A DNA stretch of 64,000 bases from Ignavibacteriota bacterium (GCA_016707525.1 JADJHP010000002.1:504501-568500), one strand, 5' to 3'. Shown: positions 17,401 to 25,885, counted from the first letter of the stretch. The notes: generated from the sequence alone by a model not told the origin. Program-made: numbers and translations.

Positions 17401-18193
17401 TCACCTGGAATGAGGTCGAATCGTTCTCCATGACCGCGCGGGCCCGGGGGTGCATCGCGATCACAGGGAAGGGCGGGGGCGTGGTCACGATCGTGGCAAC
17501 CGCACGATCGTAGAGCACCGCGTGACCGGCATTGTTCAGGTGGACCTGGTCCGAGTCGTAGATCGGGAGGATCCTTCCGTCGGCATCGGCGACACCCGTC
17601 CAAAAGTCGACAGCCCTGTCCGGGAAGGCCTCGAAGGTCGATTGTACCATCGTGGCGAGGAGCGCTCGTGCCGCCACATCACCATTGGTTCGCGGTTGGG
17701 GCGTTGAGATCCACACGGGGACTTGCTGTGCTGCTGCCGCGGCAACGATGGCGGTGTAGTTCGCCATCTGGAGCTCGATCGGAACATGGAGGTCGCAGTC
17801 GTTCGTCGGTAAATTGATGATGATCAGGCTCGGGTTGAGTGCGAGTGCCGCCGTGATGTTGTTGTTCGTTGCAGGGGAGTATTCACTGGTGTTCCAGGGG
17901 GAGGGAGGCACATTTCCCGTGGGCATGACGCTGAATGTGGTGTATCCGCCGACCCCCAGATTGATGACCTCAGAACCCGGGACCGTCGTCGCAAGATACG
18001 CCGTGTACCGGTTGACCCATGAAAGGGAGAGCGGACTGGCATTGGCCCCGGCTGCGGTTGATGATCCCAGGACAACGACGCGGAGCGTGGTTCCCTGCGC
18101 GATAGCCTTTGCCGGCTGCATGATGCTGAGGAGACAAAAGAGGAAAAGGCTCAGGCGGGCTGCAGCTCTGCCGGAACGGAGGTCAAAGGCCAT
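14462..18193 (-). CDS. Secreted SGNH-hydrolase/Ig/ConA-like repeat protein with T9SS sorting domain
   Basis: A 1243-aa modular exported protein. Residues ~1-33 form a signal peptide. An SGNH/GDSL-like domain (~35-240) has VVVLGSSTAAGA (nucleophile Ser about 45), the block III-like NLPTND and DSDQVHLNNAGH for the Asp/His pair. Then three alternating units follow: an Ig-like domain (for example SYEWQKNGSPIPGANSARY) plus a ~200-aa concanavalin-like domain of DUF1349 type (DDFSGP..., HDLWTG, RFDFVRD, FFAATF, GPFAGN). The last ~90 residues hold QNYPNPFNPSTTIRY and GVYYCRM, a type IX sorting domain. It is probably a cell-surface esterase or binding protein; the substrate is unknown. It has a tandem paralogue upstream (18419-21764). 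Confidence 0.82.
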   Translation of the reverse strand: MAFDLRSGRAAARLSLFLFCLLSIMQPAKAIAQGTTLRVVVLGSSTAAGANASPLSLSWVNRYTAYLATTVPGSEVINLGVGGYTTFSVMPTGNVPPSPWNTSEYSPATNNNITAALALNPSLIIINLPTNDCDLHVPIELQMANYTAIVAAAAAQQVPVWISTPQPRTNGDVAARALLATMVQSTFEAFPDRAVDFWTGVADADGRILPIYDSDQVHLNNAGHAVLYDRAVATIVTTPPPFPVIAMHPRARAVMENDSTSFQVIAFGDPGLSYEWQKNGSPIPGANSARYVIANAAASDSGALLRCIVSDGTGTDTSRAVRLTVQRIPPSANTIVSDDFSGPAINSALWSAVDPLGDATFAVTGTGTQDARLAITVPAGTTHDLWTGTLTAPRLLQSVPDADFTVDVKFDGTMNAEYQTQGLIAVQDASTFIRFDFVRDASRTRFFAATFNGGLPTVRKDTAITSGSPLYLRVNRTGNTWTGSFSYDGSTWKTTVSFSSTLTLTGIGPFAGNAGSTPPAFTSLVDYVFNTASPIDPEDGSITPLPPTIIGHPQSQAVVAGQPVTFTVSASGTGPFSYEWQRNTIPINGATASSYTIPAATAADSGAGFRCVVTNGSGNAVSNTAVLTVTQIPASPAVTSDDFSGPSINTSLWSMVDPLGDASFALTGTGTQDARLAITIPAGVSHDLWTGGFNAPRIVQSIPNTDFSMDVRFESSLATQYQMQGIIVQQDASNLIRFDIVKDASSTRFFAATFFGGSATVRKDTAIVASGAIHLRVRREGSTWTGSYSVNGTQWVTAAVFSQPLTVTAAGPFAGNHGVPVSSTPAFTALIDYVFNTSSPIAPEDGPPVPVAPTVLTDPQAATVTAGQPATFTITASGTTPLTFQWQRNGAPIASASSASYTISATSAADSGAMFRCIVTNSVGADTSAGARLHVMTPPVGVASDNFNGPSLNGSLWTFVNPLGDASVSMTGSAVRFAIPAGTEHDLWTGSMNAPRLLQTVPNADVSVEAKFDAAMSAEYQTAGIIAVQDATTFVRFDFVRDAANTRFFAASFSAGSPTVRKDTVIASGAPLYLRVQRTGNTWTGSFSSNGTSWRSAVTFPATITLTAIGPFAGNAGSNPPAFNALIDYFFNTAAPLTPRIGEIAGIRQGADVSAPATYGLMQNYPNPFNPSTTIRYALPTASQVQIRIYNTLGSEVATLVEGERGEGLHEVTFDAAGLPSGVYYCRMIAGTFTANRKLLLVR

Positions 18194-18418
18194 TGAAGCC
18201 CCGAATTGGTATATGAGGGAGAATTTGGGGCCGGCCTTCGGAATGGGATCCAGGAATGGGGTGCAGGTGGATCGATGTCAAAGGACCGGGTATATAAAGA
18301 GAGCTAATGCTATCAGAACGCAGGTAGCTTGAAAAATGTTCCGGTTTTTGCCGTAAAATCTTCGAATATGCAGAATTTCCGGAAAAGCGCAGATCGACCC
18401 CGTTCCAGCCGCGACGGA

Positions 18419-20623
18419 CTATTTAATCAGAATCATCCGCTTCGTGGACACGAATCCGCCTGACGTCATACGACACAGATACACGCCGCTGGGCAGCCCG
18501 GCTGCATTCCAGATCACGGTGTACTTCCCCGGGTCCCGCACTTCATTGACCAGGATTGCGATCTGCTGCCCCAGCACATTATGAATGGCAACCGTGGTCA
18601 ACTGTCGGTCGGGAAGAGTGAACTCGATCCTGGTCGAAGGGTTGAATGGGTTCGGATAATTCTGGCCGAGTGCGTACTCCGTCGGCCTGGCGTCCGCCGG
18701 CTCTCCAGTTCCCGTCGTCAGAAGCGAAGCATTCCTCCCATCACGGGCATCCTCCAGTTCGGCCACGACGGTTCCGGATGAGATCAACCGGAGGGTGAAC
18801 AATTCGCCGTTCACGGGGATCCCCTGGCCGGATCCGGTGGGAGCGGCGATATGAACTTCCAGGTCCTCCTCTCCCGCGCGGGTATAGACGAACGGAGATG
18901 GAGCAACCGCTTGAAGCAGTGCACCCGGCAGGAGTCCGGCGAACCGGTGCGCGATGCCGGGGAACCGCAGGGAGAGTCCATGGAGGCCAGCATCCGTGCC
19001 ACGGAGGAAGACGGGGAGGATGGTTGTATCCCCGCTGCTCCGGCTTGCCCCCACTTCAACGATAAGGGGCACCGACCCGGTGCGGACGGTCTTGGGAACC
19101 GGCGCGGGCCCCGTCGTGCCGTACATCAGAGCCATGATCATCAGGTCATCGAAGTCGATCACGCCGTCTGCCATAGGCATCGAGTAGGGCGTTCCATCGA
19201 GCGTCGGGCCGATATCGCACTTGGCCTGGTATGCACTCTGGATCGTTCCCGCGGGGGGGCGGGTCGACCAGTATGAAAGTGACCAGACGTTCAGGTCGTC
19301 AAATCCCACAACGCCGTCACCACGTGTGGTGATGCCGCCGGGTGCTGCAATATCGCCGAGAAAGATGGCTACGGTGAATGTGTCGGCCTCAGCGTGTATC
19401 GTGACGGTGCTTCCGCCGAGCGGTGCTGCGAATGCAACATCAGATGCGGTGATCGTGGATCTGCCCGGCCTGCGCACGCTCAAGAGCACACGGGCAAGCG
19501 TCTGCGTGAACGGCTGCATCGTCATCGTGTCGGAGAACGTCGCTGACAGCCGCACCGTCCCGGCCACGGTGTCCAATGTGGCCTGATATGCCAATGCTCC
19601 TTGAAGGAGTGCCCCCGTTGTGTCAAGCCCGTTCCATGCGAGCCGCGTGGGGTCCCAGTGAACGGTCAGGCTGCAGGCCGAGAAGGTGACGGGATGCGCC
19701 GTCCCCACATGCACCGGGACGATGCTGTGCACATCATACGACCAATCCTCTGTACTATCCGATGGCGGGTTCGCCCACACGGTACCCGGAGTAAATGTCG
19801 TCCTGCCGATGGCCAATGAGTCGGAGAGCACGAGGACCGGCGGGATGGTCGAGAAACTAAACGCCTCCGACCACGCGCCCCAGGCGCCAGGGTGTGATGA
19901 ACGAACGCGCCAGTGGTACGTCACCCCACGGACGAGGCCTGTCAGATGATACGACGTGCTCTCGGGAGGCAGATGGACCGCCAGGAGCGGTGCATCCCAT
20001 GTGGTCGTATCGCACACGACCATCAGTGAATCGCCCGTGGTGCCTGTGGATGTCCAGTCCAGGTCGAGCAACAGTGGCAGGTCCGCCGATCCGGATGCCG
20101 GAGAAATTGCGACGGGTGCATCCGGAACGATGACCGGGTCCTCCGGGACAACGGGTGCGGCCGTGTTGAAGAAATAGTCCACCTGCGCGGTGAATGCCGG
20201 GGATGCTTCCGGCGTCTCCCCTGCATTGCCGGCGAAGACCCCGCCGGCAGTCGTGACAAGGGAGAAGGAGAACCGTGCGGCAGTGACCCACTCCGTTCCA
20301 TCGAACGAGAATGATCCGGTCCAGATGCTGCCTTCGCGTTTCAGGCGCAGGAACCGCGGGGCAAGTCCGCCGAGTGTGGAATCCTTGCGGACCGTCGGGA
20401 TCCCGTCCTTGAATGTTGCTGCGAACACATGGGGCCTGAATTCCTGGTGCACGACGTCAAAGCGGACCAGATTCGCGCTGTCCCGCTGGACGACCAGCCC
20501 CTGCATCTGATACTTCTGTGACGGCGTGGAAGAGAACTTCACCTCGATCTCAAAATCACTGTTGGGGAACTGCTGGAGGATCTGAACCACCTCACTGGTG
20601 TTGGTCCACAGATCGTGATTCAC
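18419..20623 (-). CDS. C-terminal part of frameshifted SGNH/ConA-like T9SS protein (dockerin-like repeats, sorting domain)
   Basis: 734 codons that continue the gene beginning at 21764 after a 1-nt frame change near 20621-20633. The GTG at 20623 is probably not a real start, since it falls inside the ConA-like domain (NHDLWTN equals HDLWTG in the intact paralogue). Domains in order are the rest of the ConA-like module (to about 160), a fibronectin-III-like domain with TYHWRVRSSHPG (~175-270), and a beta-rich cohesin-like domain (~275-430). Two calcium-loop helices resembling a dockerin follow (GDGVVGFDDLNVWSL and ADGVIDFDDLMIMAL), then another beta domain and a T9SS tail with QNYPNPFNPSTRIEF. 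Cohesin/dockerin naming is by pattern only. Confidence 0.65.
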   Translation of the reverse strand: MNHDLWTNTSEVVQILQQFPNSDFEIEVKFSSTPSQKYQMQGLVVQRDSANLVRFDVVHQEFRPHVFAATFKDGIPTVRKDSTLGGLAPRFLRLKREGSIWTGSFSFDGTEWVTAARFSFSLVTTAGGVFAGNAGETPEASPAFTAQVDYFFNTAAPVVPEDPVIVPDAPVAISPASGSADLPLLLDLDWTSTGTTGDSLMVVCDTTTWDAPLLAVHLPPESTSYHLTGLVRGVTYHWRVRSSHPGAWGAWSEAFSFSTIPPVLVLSDSLAIGRTTFTPGTVWANPPSDSTEDWSYDVHSIVPVHVGTAHPVTFSACSLTVHWDPTRLAWNGLDTTGALLQGALAYQATLDTVAGTVRLSATFSDTMTMQPFTQTLARVLLSVRRPGRSTITASDVAFAAPLGGSTVTIHAEADTFTVAIFLGDIAAPGGITTRGDGVVGFDDLNVWSLSYWSTRPPAGTIQSAYQAKCDIGPTLDGTPYSMPMADGVIDFDDLMIMALMYGTTGPAPVPKTVRTGSVPLIVEVGASRSSGDTTILPVFLRGTDAGLHGLSLRFPGIAHRFAGLLPGALLQAVAPSPFVYTRAGEEDLEVHIAAPTGSGQGIPVNGELFTLRLISSGTVVAELEDARDGRNASLLTTGTGEPADARPTEYALGQNYPNPFNPSTRIEFTLPDRQLTTVAIHNVLGQQIAILVNEVRDPGKYTVIWNAAGLPSGVYLCRMTSGGFVSTKRMILIK

Positions 20624-21764
20624 CCCTCCCGGGAACGGAGATATTCAGCCAGGCGTCGTCCGAACCTGTTCCTGTGAAGCTCAGGGTCGCGTCATGGAGT
20701 GGATCTTTGAATTGCCATACGCTCATGTCGAGCGCGCTTCCCGAGAAATCATCCGAGATGATGGTGGCGGAGGGGGGCACTACCGGGGTGATGACGGTCA
20801 GCCGGGCGGCATTCGACACGGCATTCGTTGCTCCATCGGTGATCACACAGCGGAAGAGTGCTCCGCTGTCGGCAAGCGACACCGCCGTGAACGCGAGCAC
20901 GGGAGATGTTTCACCGGGGAGATCGATGCCATCGCGCTGCCATTGGTACTCCAGGGGCCCGCTCCATGAGCCGATCGCCAGGAACGAGACCGGGTTGCCT
21001 TCGGTCACGATGCGTGCGCGCGGGTGCATCGCGACGAAGGGTTCAGCGGGTTGTGTGAGGTTCACCGTCGCGATGGCCCGCTCGGAGAGGAGCGCATGAC
21101 CGGCATTGTTCAGATGTACCTGATCGGAGTCATAGACGGGGAGGATCCTCCCGTCGGCATCCGCAATATCGGTCCAGAAATCGATCGTCCGGTCCGGGAA
21201 GGCTTCGAAAGTCGCATCGACCATCGCGCGGAGCAGTGCCCGCGCCGTGGCGTCACCGTTGGTACGCGGTTGGGGAGTGGCTATCCAGACGGGGACATGC
21301 TGAGCCGCGGCGGCCGTGATGATGGCGGCATAGTTGGCCATCTGGAGTTCTACCGGGACGTGGAGATCGCCATCGTTCGTCGGGAGATTGATGATGATCA
21401 GGTCCGGGTCGAGCGAGAGTGCCGCGGTGATATTCCGGGTTGCCACGGGAGCAAAAGCACTGGTGTTCCAGGGTGCAGGGGGCGTGCTTCCCGTCGGCAT
21501 GATATTGAAGGTCGTGTATCCGCCGACCGCCAGATTGGTGACGCTGGATGCCGGTTCTTGTGCAGCAAGATATGTTGTGAACTTGCTTACCCAGGAGTTC
21601 GAGAGGGGCGTCGCGTTGGCTCCCGCAGCGGTTGACGATCCAAGGATGACCACCCGTGGAGAATCCACACCGGCATGGAGCGGTGTCCGGCTGGCGGATG
21701 CCATCAGGCATATCGCTGTCAGGACGAAGGTCATCCGCCGATATGATGAACCGTGCATGCGCAT
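20592..21764 (-). CDS. N-terminal part of frameshifted SGNH/ConA-like T9SS protein
   Basis: Signal peptide (residues ~1-31), then an SGNH-like domain with VVILGSSTAAGA, NLPTNDGDLH and DSDQVHLNNAGH, an Ig-like domain (EYQWQRDGIDLPGE) and the start of a ConA-like domain (DDFSGSALDMSVW). It is closely similar to the protein at 14462-18193 throughout. The frame then runs into an unrelated tail (GRGESRSVDQHQ) and stops at 20592, exactly where the paralogue continues HDLWTG. Removing one G from the GGGAGGGG tract restores VPGGVNHDLWTN. This means a recent frameshift, a phase-variable tract or a sequencing error. Full length would be about 1115 aa. Confidence 0.65.
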   Translation of the reverse strand: MRMHGSSYRRMTFVLTAICLMASASRTPLHAGVDSPRVVILGSSTAAGANATPLSNSWVSKFTTYLAAQEPASSVTNLAVGGYTTFNIMPTGSTPPAPWNTSAFAPVATRNITAALSLDPDLIIINLPTNDGDLHVPVELQMANYAAIITAAAAQHVPVWIATPQPRTNGDATARALLRAMVDATFEAFPDRTIDFWTDIADADGRILPVYDSDQVHLNNAGHALLSERAIATVNLTQPAEPFVAMHPRARIVTEGNPVSFLAIGSWSGPLEYQWQRDGIDLPGETSPVLAFTAVSLADSGALFRCVITDGATNAVSNAARLTVITPVVPPSATIISDDFSGSALDMSVWQFKDPLHDATLSFTGTGSDDAWLNISVPGRGESRSVDQHQ

Positions 21765-21912
21765 GTTCTATCCAGGTGTGAGGGGACCGCTACGGTGAAC
21801 GGAGGAAATATGGTGAATCTGCGGATCCCGGGGTGTGATGGGAATCACCCGGCCGCTTCAGGAAAAACGGGCCTGAAACGGTGGAAAGACTCAGGTGATC
21901 GGGTGCTGCAGG

Positions 21913-22665
21913 TCAGGGGCGGGCGAAGACATAGAATTTGGCGTCGGAATCCGACACGAGGTAGAGTCGATCGCCAATGAAAGCGATACCTTCCCCTTGC
22001 TCCAGCGGTGAAGCCCAGACCCCAAGCAATTGTCCCGACCGGGAGTACTTCAAGACCCTGCGCGACTCGTCGCTGACCACCCACCAGGCATCGGTGACAG
22101 CATCGTAGCAGATATCGGAGATGTCGGAGGTTTCGGAGAGCGTGAGGCGGCGGACCTCCGATGTGCCGGAGTATTCAGCGAGCGCCGTCGGTGTCTTTTC
22201 GTTCAGGACGATGATATGTCCGTCCGGGTTGACGGTGATCCCTTCGAGTGCATGCTTGGGATCCGTTCTGATGAGGACCGGTTGGGATGATATCTTCGTG
22301 CCATTCGGGAGGAAGCGTGTGATCTGTGATGCGGTTTCTTCAACGACATAGATCGTATCGGCATTGGGCGACAGCGCGATGCCCTCCAGGTCCGAGGCCG
22401 TGACAGGGATCGAGGACAGCACCCTTCCGGTGGTGTCGATGATGAAGATCTCCTGGCGCGAATCGGAGACCATGTACAGCGTCCCGGTCTTCGGAGCGTA
22501 GGCGAGGCCTGAAGGTTCTCCGACGCTCATCGTGCCGACGCTGATCAGCGTGAGGTCCTTCACCGGGAGTGTGGATCCCGTTGGGGTGACGGGCGGTTCG
22601 GTACGGGCACAGCTGAGAATGCCCAGAAGGACCGTGGTCGCGAGGATGCTCAGCGGCTGTCGCAT
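21913..22665 (-). CDS. SdiA-regulated-like beta-propeller lipoprotein
   Basis: A 250-aa lipoprotein. The start is set at ATG 22665, which gives a signal with lipobox GILSC (Cys19); an upstream in-frame extension to 22806 lacks a signal and is rejected. The mature part has propeller-like repeats, EPSGLAYAPKTGTLYMVSD, DLEGIALSPNADTIYVVEE and ALEGITVNPDGHIIVLNEK, and a final QGEGIAFIGDRLYLVSD. This matches the SdiA-regulated/YjiK-like family of six-bladed propellers, whose function is unsettled. It lies on the minus strand among surface-protein genes and ends 149 nt before the SGNH paralogue. Confidence 0.78.
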   Translation of the reverse strand: MRQPLSILATTVLLGILSCARTEPPVTPTGSTLPVKDLTLISVGTMSVGEPSGLAYAPKTGTLYMVSDSRQEIFIIDTTGRVLSSIPVTASDLEGIALSPNADTIYVVEETASQITRFLPNGTKISSQPVLIRTDPKHALEGITVNPDGHIIVLNEKTPTALAEYSGTSEVRRLTLSETSDISDICYDAVTDAWWVVSDESRRVLKYSRSGQLLGVWASPLEQGEGIAFIGDRLYLVSDSDAKFYVFARP

Positions 22666-22748
22666 GGAAACGCCTTTGGTGATCCGTGAACGAGCCGGCG
22701 GGCCGGACGCCGTGTGGCGTGCGCCGGCCCGCCGGAGGGAACAGAAGC

Positions 22749-23936
22749 TTACTTCATGAGGAGCAAGCGGGTGGTCGCCGCAAAACCTGCCGATGAGAGC
22801 CGGCACAGGTACACGCCGGAGGCAAGGCCGCTGGCATCGAACGTCACGACGTGCTGCCCGGCGGATTGCTGGCCATCGAACAATGTCGCCACTTCACGTC
22901 CGAGCAGGTCGTAGATCTTCAGACTCACCTTGGATGCTGTCAGCATATCGTAGCTGATGGTCGTCGTCGGGTTGAAGGGGTTCGGGTAGTTCTGATGGAG
23001 CGCATAACGGGAGACAACGGCCTCATACTCTTCGACGGCGGTCCCCGGACCGTTGCTTGCGCCGCGGGTCACCGGGCTGAGCTTCGCGAACGTGACGCTT
23101 CCGTCGGGTTTGCGTGCCCAGCTGGTATCCACGCCAAGTGCCGGGATCACGACACTGTCGATGATGAAGCCGCCGGCATTCTCAAGCCACACGGTCTCAC
23201 CGCCGCTCGACAGCCCGAATCCGTCTGCGATGGAGGCGCTGGTTGCGGTATCCACGATCACGACATGGAACCCCTTCGCGGGGATGATGGTCCCGGCGGG
23301 GAGGGCCTTCTTGGGTTTGGTGCCGCCCTGGCCGCCGGTGTCATAGATCTTGTAGCCGCTGACGTCGATCTGGGTCGATGCGCCGTTGTAGATCTCGATC
23401 CAGTCCAGATTGCCGGCCGCGCCACGCGAGTAGATCTCATTCATCACGATGAGAGGTTCGTTGTTGGTGCCGCGCGTCATCGGCGAGAGCTTCACGAAAT
23501 TCGTGGAGCCATCCGGTTTCCGTGCCCAGCTCGTATCGAGACCGAGGGCCGGGATCACGACACTGTCAATGATGGTGCCGCTGGCGTTCTCGAGCCACAC
23601 GGTCTCGCCGCCACTCGACAGGCCGAAGCCGTCAGCGATGGACGCGCTGGTTGCGGTGTCCGTGATGACCACGGTGAATCCCTTTGCTGCCAGGATCGTT
23701 CCGGCGGGGATGGCCTTTTTCGGCTTCGTACCGCCCTGGCCGCCGGTGTCGTAGATCTTGTATCCGCTGATGTCGATCTGGGTCGCCGCACCGTTGTAGA
23801 TCTCGATCCAATCGAGGTTGCCCGCTGTGCCGCGGGTGAAGACCTCGTTCATCTTCACGGCGGACTGGCCATAGCCGATCATGGTGGCTGCACAGAGCAG
23901 CACCAGGACCGTCAGGAGCAGTGTGCTTCGTTTCAT
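22749..23936 (-). CDS. Two-copy lamin-tail-domain secreted protein with T9SS sorting domain
   Basis: 395 aa from ATG 23936, with a signal peptide ending near GYGQ. Two almost identical lamin-tail domains of ~130 residues follow; each contains NLDWIEIYNGA, QIDxSGYKIYDTGGQGGTKP, GFGLSSGGETVWLENA and DTSWARKPDGS. The C-terminus carries HQNYPNPFNPTTTISY and GVYLCRLSS, a type IX sorting domain. Lamin-tail domains occur in bacterial exported proteins and are thought to bind ligands or nucleic acid; no enzyme motif is seen. The near-identity of the two copies points to a recent internal duplication. The single-copy relative is the next gene upstream. Confidence 0.85.
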   Translation of the reverse strand: MKRSTLLLTVLVLLCAATMIGYGQSAVKMNEVFTRGTAGNLDWIEIYNGAATQIDISGYKIYDTGGQGGTKPKKAIPAGTILAAKGFTVVITDTATSASIADGFGLSSGGETVWLENASGTIIDSVVIPALGLDTSWARKPDGSTNFVKLSPMTRGTNNEPLIVMNEIYSRGAAGNLDWIEIYNGASTQIDVSGYKIYDTGGQGGTKPKKALPAGTIIPAKGFHVVIVDTATSASIADGFGLSSGGETVWLENAGGFIIDSVVIPALGVDTSWARKPDGSVTFAKLSPVTRGASNGPGTAVEEYEAVVSRYALHQNYPNPFNPTTTISYDMLTASKVSLKIYDLLGREVATLFDGQQSAGQHVVTFDASGLASGVYLCRLSSAGFAATTRLLLMK

Positions 23937-24050
23937 GGTCTCTCCAGAAATGTGAGTGTCACGGGGGCCCGGCCACCGTGACGAAGGTACAAAGGGAGCC
24001 GTGCGGTGGTGCAGCCGGAGGTCCGGCCGCACCGCATCACGGGGTATCAC

Positions 24051-24578
24051 TTACTGCCTGTTCGCAGCGCCGCGTGTGAACCCGGACAGTACTGCCCAGG
24101 TCGCCCCGCCGTCAGGAAAACGGCCGAAGGATTGCGCCGTGTCCATCGCGAGGAACGTGATGGTGTCGATCAGGGTACCACTCGCATTCTCCAGCCAGAC
24201 CTGTTCCCCTGCGCTGGACAGGCCGAAGCCGTCAGAGACTGCCGCGCTGGAGTTCGTATCGGTCACAACAACAACGAAACCCATGGCGGGGACGATGGTC
24301 CCTGCGGGAATGGTTTTCTTCTCTTTGACACCCGTCTGCCCGCCCGCATCGTAGATCTTGTAGCCACCGATATTGATGGGGAGGGACGACGGATTGTAGA
24401 TCTCCACCCAGTCCAGGTTACCCGGAGTGCCGCGGGAGTAGACCTCGTTCAGAATGACTTCGCCGGGGACCACCGGTGGTGGTTCCACGAGCGCTGGCTC
24501 CTGCCGCGAGCAGGAACTCAGCACCGCGAGTCCGATGACCAGGAACAAGCTGAGGCAACGTGCCGATAACGTACGCAT
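24051..24578 (-). CDS. Single lamin-tail-domain lipoprotein
   Basis: 175 aa with lipobox VLSSC (Cys23), a Pro-rich linker and one lamin-tail domain: NLDWVEIYNPSSLPINIGGY, KIYDAGGQTGVKEKKTIPAG, GFGLSSAGEQVWLEN and FTRGAANR at the end. It is clearly related to the domain duplicated in the adjacent T9SS protein (22749-23936), but is anchored by lipid rather than exported through a sorting tail. It lies 51 nt downstream of the porin gene on the same strand and may share its transcript. Confidence 0.82.
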   Translation of the reverse strand: MRTLSARCLSLFLVIGLAVLSSCSRQEPALVEPPPVVPGEVILNEVYSRGTPGNLDWVEIYNPSSLPINIGGYKIYDAGGQTGVKEKKTIPAGTIVPAMGFVVVVTDTNSSAAVSDGFGLSSAGEQVWLENASGTLIDTITFLAMDTAQSFGRFPDGGATWAVLSGFTRGAANRQ

Positions 24579-24628
24579 GATGGTATCCTTACAAGAAGTT
24601 ACGCAAATGGGATGAAAAAGTCACCGTG

Positions 24629-25885
24629 TCACAGCGAGGCCTGGAAGCGCATCTGCATGAACGAGAAATTGTCGCCACCCACCATGCGGCCCTTGCTCGT
24701 GGCATATTCATCCAGCTTCACCGAGGACCAGTTCAACTGGATCTTGAAATTCAGATTCGGGTAGTAGTTGAGCCCGAGCATGAGCTGGTTGCATTTGCCA
24801 CCCATGATGCCGGCATCGGCGTCGTTCAGGCTGAGGACGCTGTAGCGTGCCGCAAGTTCCACCGCACCCCATGCCGAGCATGGCTCGTCGATCGGACCGA
24901 ATTCGCCTTCGTCCACGTAATAGACGCGCGATTCGCCGGTGAGCATCCAGGTCACGGTGCCGTATCCGCCCACGAAGGTGGCGGTCGGTTTGCCGTACCA
25001 GCGCTTCACCGATGTGGCCTGCACTTCGCCTTGCATGTAGATCGGGCCATACACGCCGGCAAGCTCGCCGCCGAGACGGTCGTAGTGGTTGACGCCTGCG
25101 ATGTCACCAGTGTGCAGTGGCTTCGGGTCGAACACGTACGTCTCGGTCCGTGCCTTCAACTCGATCGTATTCGGGGCAAGATCCGGCGACACGTCGGGCG
25201 TCTTGTACGAAGCGGCTGCGCCGATGTGCAGGGTCCGCCCTTTTGCGTTGATCGGAGCACAACTGACGCGGAGGTTGGTCGAGAACCCCTCATCAAGCGT
25301 CCCTTTGTCCACCCTGGTCCCGAGTTCGTGGCCGAACACCCCGACCGTCACCTGGCCGAGATCGCCCCAGTACCTGCCGGCGAGGCCCATGCGGCGGCCG
25401 AGCGGGAAGGCATTGGAGACCGTGGAACGCTCGAGGAACGTGAGCAGGCGCGAACTGTTCAGGCGTTCGAGGCCGAACGGCTCCTTGAAATTACCGACCT
25501 GCAGGGCCGCATTCATCTTCGGGAAGTTGTAGCGGATCCAGATATCGCGGGCATCAAGCACCGCGTCACCGAAATCCATGTCGATCTCTGCCTGCCAGTT
25601 CTTCCAGAGCACGCTCTTCAGGGCCAGGGTGGCGCGGCGCATGATCGTGCCATTGCTGAGTGGATTCTTGTTCTCGAAATACAGCCCTGCGTCGATCTGA
25701 ATGCGGGAATCGATCCACCACTTGAAATCGCCATCCTTTGACTCGAACACGAGTTTGCCGGAGCGTGCCTCGACGCCGAGGGGAACCTGGGGCCCGGTCT
25801 GGGTATCGCCTTCGCCCTGGGCCAGTGCGGTGCCGGCCCATGACACCAGCATGATACTCAGGAGAACGTAACAGACGGTCTTCAT
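24629..25885 (-). CDS. Outer-membrane porin of the phosphate-selective O/P type
   Basis: 418 aa with a signal peptide cut after TALAQ. The mature protein begins KLVFESKDGDFKWWIDSRIQ, has RRATLALKSVLWKNWQAEIDMDFGD and NAALQVGNFKEPFGLERLNSSR, and ends in an aromatic beta-strand FSFMQMRFQASL. These are hallmarks of the OprO/OprP porin family, 16-stranded channels for phosphate or polyphosphate. Its position just downstream of a PiT phosphate transporter and a PhoU-like gene supports phosphate as the solute (inference). ATG 25885 has AAAGGAGCAG upstream. Confidence 0.88.
   Translation of the reverse strand: MKTVCYVLLSIMLVSWAGTALAQGEGDTQTGPQVPLGVEARSGKLVFESKDGDFKWWIDSRIQIDAGLYFENKNPLSNGTIMRRATLALKSVLWKNWQAEIDMDFGDAVLDARDIWIRYNFPKMNAALQVGNFKEPFGLERLNSSRLLTFLERSTVSNAFPLGRRMGLAGRYWGDLGQVTVGVFGHELGTRVDKGTLDEGFSTNLRVSCAPINAKGRTLHIGAAASYKTPDVSPDLAPNTIELKARTETYVFDPKPLHTGDIAGVNHYDRLGGELAGVYGPIYMQGEVQATSVKRWYGKPTATFVGGYGTVTWMLTGESRVYYVDEGEFGPIDEPCSAWGAVELAARYSVLSLNDADAGIMGGKCNQLMLGLNYYPNLNFKIQLNWSSVKLDEYATSKGRMVGGDNFSFMQMRFQASL

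Noticed and set aside
20623..20625. GTG as an independent start for the 734-codon downstream part
   Set aside because: It lies inside a ConA-like domain shared with the intact paralogue and lacks a signal peptide.
22666..22806. N-terminal extension of the SdiA-regulated-like lipoprotein
   Set aside because: The extension is Arg/Pro-rich without homology, and the internal ATG 22665 gives a proper lipoprotein signal.
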